From positions 1 through 22,219 of IMG/VR virus record IMGVR_UViG_3300006736_000103: a DNA stretch of 22,219 bases, one strand, 5' to 3'. Source of the DNA: a virus. Each line of letters begins with the position of its first letter. Position 1 is the first letter of the stretch. The position numbers and the translations under genes were made by a program. The notes beneath the pieces were generated by a model, which saw only the letters and a list, made by a program, of their open reading frames with translations, was not told where the DNA came from and made no database searches. This document shows, one piece after another, positions 19,546 to 22,219 of this stretch.

Positions 19546-20720
19546 TATCGTATCCCGCTCAAATCCCACCGGCAGAAATTATACCACCCGTGATCGGGGT
19601 GCGTGAGGAACGACACCTGATACGGCTTGCTCCATCTACCTGATATGGCGTCTAGTTCGGTGCTACCGCACAGGCAACCGCACATTATCCCGAAAGGACC
19701 TGCTCCTGCTTGATGCCAGTGCGCCCTCATTCTATCGTCAAATTTCCTACCGGCTCGCATTCTCTTTACTGCTTCCCGTCCGTCCTCTCTGGCAAACCCA
19801 CCGAACGGAAGTCCTTGATACGATCTCACGCTATCTCCGTGATCGGTCAAAATAATCTGTCCGCCAATATCTATCTCTGCTTTCTGTGATTTGTACTCAT
19901 GCCAGTGTACGTTCTTGTGGTCGCGGAGCAGCAGCCGCACCATCTCCGCGATGATGTGATTGTACGAGTTCGTGCTCCGCCGCTTAGACCCCTTCTTCTT
20001 GGTCAGCCGCGAGTGATTGTCGGTTTTGATAAAATGCACGTGAACGACATCGAAGTGGGCGCAGAACGGCGATATGAACTTCTCGGCCAGCAGGTGGCTC
20101 ACGTTCACCACAGCAACCGGGAGGGGGAACTCCGCGTACGTTATGAGTTCGTCGTGGATATTGCCGGTAACCATATCACCTAGAATCGGAATGTGGACCT
20201 CGTCGATACGATGACCGTGGCGTTCCGTGAGAATCCACTTGATCTCTTTGTCGGAAAGGAACGCCACCCGGCGTGCCGCGATATCAGTGTTGTACTTGTT
20301 GAACCCCTCCATCTCCTCTTCGTCAATCACCTCGCTGTAATGCCAGTCGGCCGCGGGCGCACACGCGGGCGTGTTGCGCTCGCTCGTGTGCGCGCGAATA
20401 GGCTTGACGAGTTTGGGGGGTGGGATGGTCTGCAACGCACTAAGAATCTCGTCGTTGAATTTCAATGACTCCCCATACCACTTGCGGAGGTGGGTATTGG
20501 TATTCTGGAGGGAACGTATCCTCGCCTCCGCTGCGGCCAGCCGCGACGCCACAGCCTCCTCATTCTTCACTTCCATAGCCACGTTGCCAACCGTCCCACG
20601 GGCGAACGTGAACCCCCGTTCCTTGAGGTTCCGATAAGCAGCCCGCACAGCCCACTCATTCGCCTTCAGCGAATCAACAATGATAGCCTTGTTATCTTCG
20701 GTCAGTTCATTTCTGGCCAT
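19545..20720 (-). CDS. metallophosphoesterase with N-terminal helix-turn-helix-like region
   Basis: A 391-residue calcineurin-like phosphoesterase. Metal-binding motifs in order: D125-x-H127 (ADWHYSEV), G181-D182 (ILGDMVTGN), N235-H236-x-R (TDNHSR), H294 (LTDHGDS) and H334-x-H336 (AHWHQAG). This set is that of Mre11/SbcD-type enzymes that cut DNA or other phosphodiesters. Residues about 1-55 (KANEWAVRAAYRNLKERGF, RGTVGNVAMEV) look like a helix-turn-helix, followed by a short coiled coil (55-95). AGGAG precedes ATG 20720. It is read after the lipoprotein protease. A role in DNA processing or recombination is inferred, not shown. Confidence 0.82.
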   Translation of the reverse strand: MARNELTEDNKAIIVDSLKANEWAVRAAYRNLKERGFTFARGTVGNVAMEVKNEEAVASRLAAAEARIRSLQNTNTHLRKWYGESLKFNDEILSALQTIPPPKLVKPIRAHTSERNTPACAPAADWHYSEVIDEEEMEGFNKYNTDIAARRVAFLSDKEIKWILTERHGHRIDEVHIPILGDMVTGNIHDELITYAEFPLPVAVVNVSHLLAEKFISPFCAHFDVVHVHFIKTDNHSRLTKKKGSKRRSTNSYNHIIAEMVRLLLRDHKNVHWHEYKSQKAEIDIGGQIILTDHGDSVRSYQGLPFGGFAREDGREAVKRMRAGRKFDDRMRAHWHQAGAGPFGIMCGCLCGSTELDAISGRWSKPYQVSFLTHPDHGWYNFCRWDLSGIR

Positions 20721-20741
20721 ACCGTTCTCCTCTCACCCCCA

Positions 20742-21527
20742 TTATACGCCTTTGCCCCGTAAGTCTTGAATTATTTTTTCATCCACGAAGATAAAAATTC
20801 CCATGTGCCACGCCGGAGTGGACCTCGGCCAGTTCAAATCCATGATGCCAACGATGCTGCTGATGATACCGATAAGCCTACCCTGCTCGTCAAAAATCCC
20901 CCCACCGGAATCCCCGAAGGAGATTCCACCTGAATAAACGCCCCTCGTGCGTTTGCTTTTCTCGTGTGTCAGGTCCCACCGACAGAACACCCCCTCGTTG
21001 TAACCCGGCATGCTTGACGATCCGGAGAACCCGCACTTGGACAGACGCTGTCCCATACGCATCCAAGGACGCATGAACGGAACGACTGCCGCTCTGGCTT
21101 TCCCTCTCGGTACAATAGCTTCAAGCAACGCTAAATCATTTACAAAATCCTGTCCAATCACTTTCGCAGACGCGATGTAGACAGGCTGCGGCTGGCCGAA
21201 CAAGTCGAAATCGTAGAACTCCACGACCAGTCTCGTCTGCAATTTGCGGGTTATGGGAGGCACGGCATGCGGGCGAACAATCACGCCCGTCATCGGTCTG
21301 AAGGGAACAAATTCAATCTTCCACAGGATGTGCGCCGCGGTGAGTATTTCAATCTTGTTCAGCTTCCACGACACCCATTTCACGCTCACCACGACACCGG
21401 ACCCCCGAAGGAAACTCACCGTTGGACGAACGACGTGGTTGCGAATGCGGAGCGAACGCAGGGGTTCGCCACAACCGATCACCATCAGCACCAACATAAA
21501 CGGGATGAGTCTCTTAATCAGGTTCAT
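20742..21527 (-). CDS. trypsin-like serine protease with lipoprotein signal
   Basis: A 261-residue protein with a type II signal peptide: basic start (MNLIKRLIPF), hydrophobic core, and lipobox V-I-G-C with the lipidated Cys19. The rest has an S1/trypsin-like triad: H66 in TAAHIL, D131 in NDLALLE and S207 in GDSGGG. Catalytic residue order and spacing fit a functional protease of modest length. It would be exported and anchored in a membrane, outside the cytoplasm. Its start lies inside the last 14 nt of the capsid protease gene, so it is translated with head genes. Lipoprotein proteases are unusual in phage head operons; superinfection exclusion or envelope modification are possible roles, both inferred. 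Confidence 0.85.
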   Translation of the reverse strand: MNLIKRLIPFMLVLMVIGCGEPLRSLRIRNHVVRPTVSFLRGSGVVVSVKWVSWKLNKIEILTAAHILWKIEFVPFRPMTGVIVRPHAVPPITRKLQTRLVVEFYDFDLFGQPQPVYIASAKVIGQDFVNDLALLEAIVPRGKARAAVVPFMRPWMRMGQRLSKCGFSGSSSMPGYNEGVFCRWDLTHEKSKRTRGVYSGGISFGDSGGGIFDEQGRLIGIISSIVGIMDLNWPRSTPAWHMGIFIFVDEKIIQDLRGKGV

Positions 21528-22219
21528 CCACGTCCTCCATTACCATGTCCGCGCTTCCGCTCATGCTGAACCCAGCGATCTTCCCTTCCTTCACCGCCTT
21601 CCACAATTCCTCCTGCTCCGGCGGAATGTAAGCACAGATGTACCAACTATGCTCGGGGATGGCCTCGCCGTTCTTCAACACCCTGTCGTCGGTGTAGAAA
21701 CACTCAACGATGGGTGTTGTAACCGCCCGGCCCTCGTGCATGATTTTCATCCGCCCGCCCGTGCTCACCATCCAGTTTTTCATCGCCGCGTAGATTTCCG
21801 GACCGGCTGCGTAGTCGCCTTGTTTGTCAACCTCCATCGCAGTGTACACGATGCCACCGACGATTCGCTCCTCTTCGGATTTGATGAAGGTGCTCTCCTT
21901 CTTCACCGCAGCCTCCACCCCCGTCTTGTACTTGTGGGACTTCAGCCACGTGCGCGCCTGCGCGGGCGTGAACTTACCATCGGAGAACCGTATCGACACG
22001 ACCTTCGACTTGCCTCCCTTGATTCCGAATATGGCGTGGATTCCGGAACCGAAGTGGTTGTTCTTACGGGCGAATGACGTGAACTTCTTGGAATCCAACT
22101 GCGCGGCGGCGTGCTCTCCGGGGTACGGCTTTGAAATGTAGTTCAGGGCAGGACCCCCAGAATCCCCTGTGTCGTCATCATCCTCCGGGTGACCTGACAC
22201 CCCATCCCCCACGAGATCG
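21514..22219 (-). CDS. XkdF-type capsid maturation protease (5' end beyond window)
   Basis: The frame is open to the right edge, so the N-terminus is outside the window. Two regions are visible. The first (YPGEHAAAQLDSKKFTSFARKNNHFGSGIHAIFGI ... RFSDGKFTPAQARTWLKSHKY, in segments) is a module often placed before phage prohead proteases. The second is a Peptidase_S78_2/XkdF-like protease: 'VYTAMEVDKQGDYA', 'IMHEGRAV' with the probable catalytic His, 'IPEHSWYICAYIPPEQEELWKAV' and 'GFSMSGSA' with the probable catalytic Ser. It would cut scaffold and capsid protein during maturation. It ends soon after the catalytic Ser segment, without the usual 'EISLVDRPAN' continuation, which instead begins the gene at 14173. 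Confidence 0.85.
   Translation of the reverse strand, partial: DLVGDGVSGHPEDDDDTGDSGGPALNYISKPYPGEHAAAQLDSKKFTSFARKNNHFGSGIHAIFGIKGGKSKVVSIRFSDGKFTPAQARTWLKSHKYKTGVEAAVKKESTFIKSEEERIVGGIVYTAMEVDKQGDYAAGPEIYAAMKNWMVSTGGRMKIMHEGRAVTTPIVECFYTDDRVLKNGEAIPEHSWYICAYIPPEQEELWKAVKEGKIAGFSMSGSADMVMEDVDEPD

Noticed and set aside
21244-22077. 277-codon plus-strand frame
   Set aside because: Shadow of the lipoprotein protease and XkdF-type protease, both of which have catalytic motifs.
1-22219. CRISPR array, insertion sequence, transposase, integrase
   Set aside because: No regularly spaced short repeats and no recognisable transposase or integrase frame was seen. The direct repeats present are two-copy leader or promoter duplications.

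Overview
The window is part of the genome of a tailed double-stranded DNA bacteriophage (or prophage) with siphovirus-type morphology. The evidence is an HK97-fold major capsid protein, an XkdF-type maturation protease, a gp6-like connector, head-closure, gp10-like and tail-terminator proteins, tail-tube proteins, a tail assembly chaperone with a -1 frameshift site, and a long tape measure protein, with no sheath gene. Base composition is moderately GC-rich. The host cannot be named from the sequence. Good Shine-Dalgarno sites and a gene with a bacterial lipobox point to a bacterial host. Both window ends cut through genes.

Layout. (1) Positions 1-14173, all on the minus strand and read right to left: scaffold-like protein with a 'VNRPAN' motif, major capsid protein, a run of small beta-rich virion proteins, a beta-repeat protein, a GT4-type glycosyltransferase, a small membrane protein, gp6-like connector, head-closure protein, gp10-like protein, tail terminator, tail tube, a second tail tube-like protein carrying a LamG insertion, tail assembly chaperone (G and G-T), and tape measure protein. 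Genes are tightly packed with many TAATG, ATGA or TAGTG junctions. (2) Positions 14174-19483: an opposite-strand block of small, mostly unknown genes with zinc-ribbon, winged-helix, histone-like and acidic coiled-coil character. It begins at a promoter inside a 130-bp repeat, has a second copy of that promoter repeat halfway, and ends at a Rho-independent terminator. Eight of its genes share nearly the same translation-initiation cassette, and it contains a 109-bp and a 40-bp duplication. (3) Positions 19486-22219, minus strand again: the XkdF-type capsid protease (cut by the window edge), a trypsin-like serine protease with a lipoprotein signal, a metallophosphoesterase, and a 60-nt tRNA-like element lacking a D-arm.

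How it fits together. The protease, scaffold, capsid, connector and tail genes form one late morphogenesis module. It is interrupted between protease and scaffold by about 7.3 kb containing the lipoprotein protease, the phosphoesterase and the whole plus-strand block. The scaffold-like protein starts with the 'EVSxVNRPAN' segment that usually follows the protease domain in one polypeptide, so the insertion may have split a single ancestral gene. The most notable signals are this split, the lipoprotein protease in a capsid operon, domain insertions in two virion proteins (tail tube with LamG; connector with two similar beta domains), the canonical frameshift site, the duplicated promoter cassette, and the D-armless tRNA-like element.
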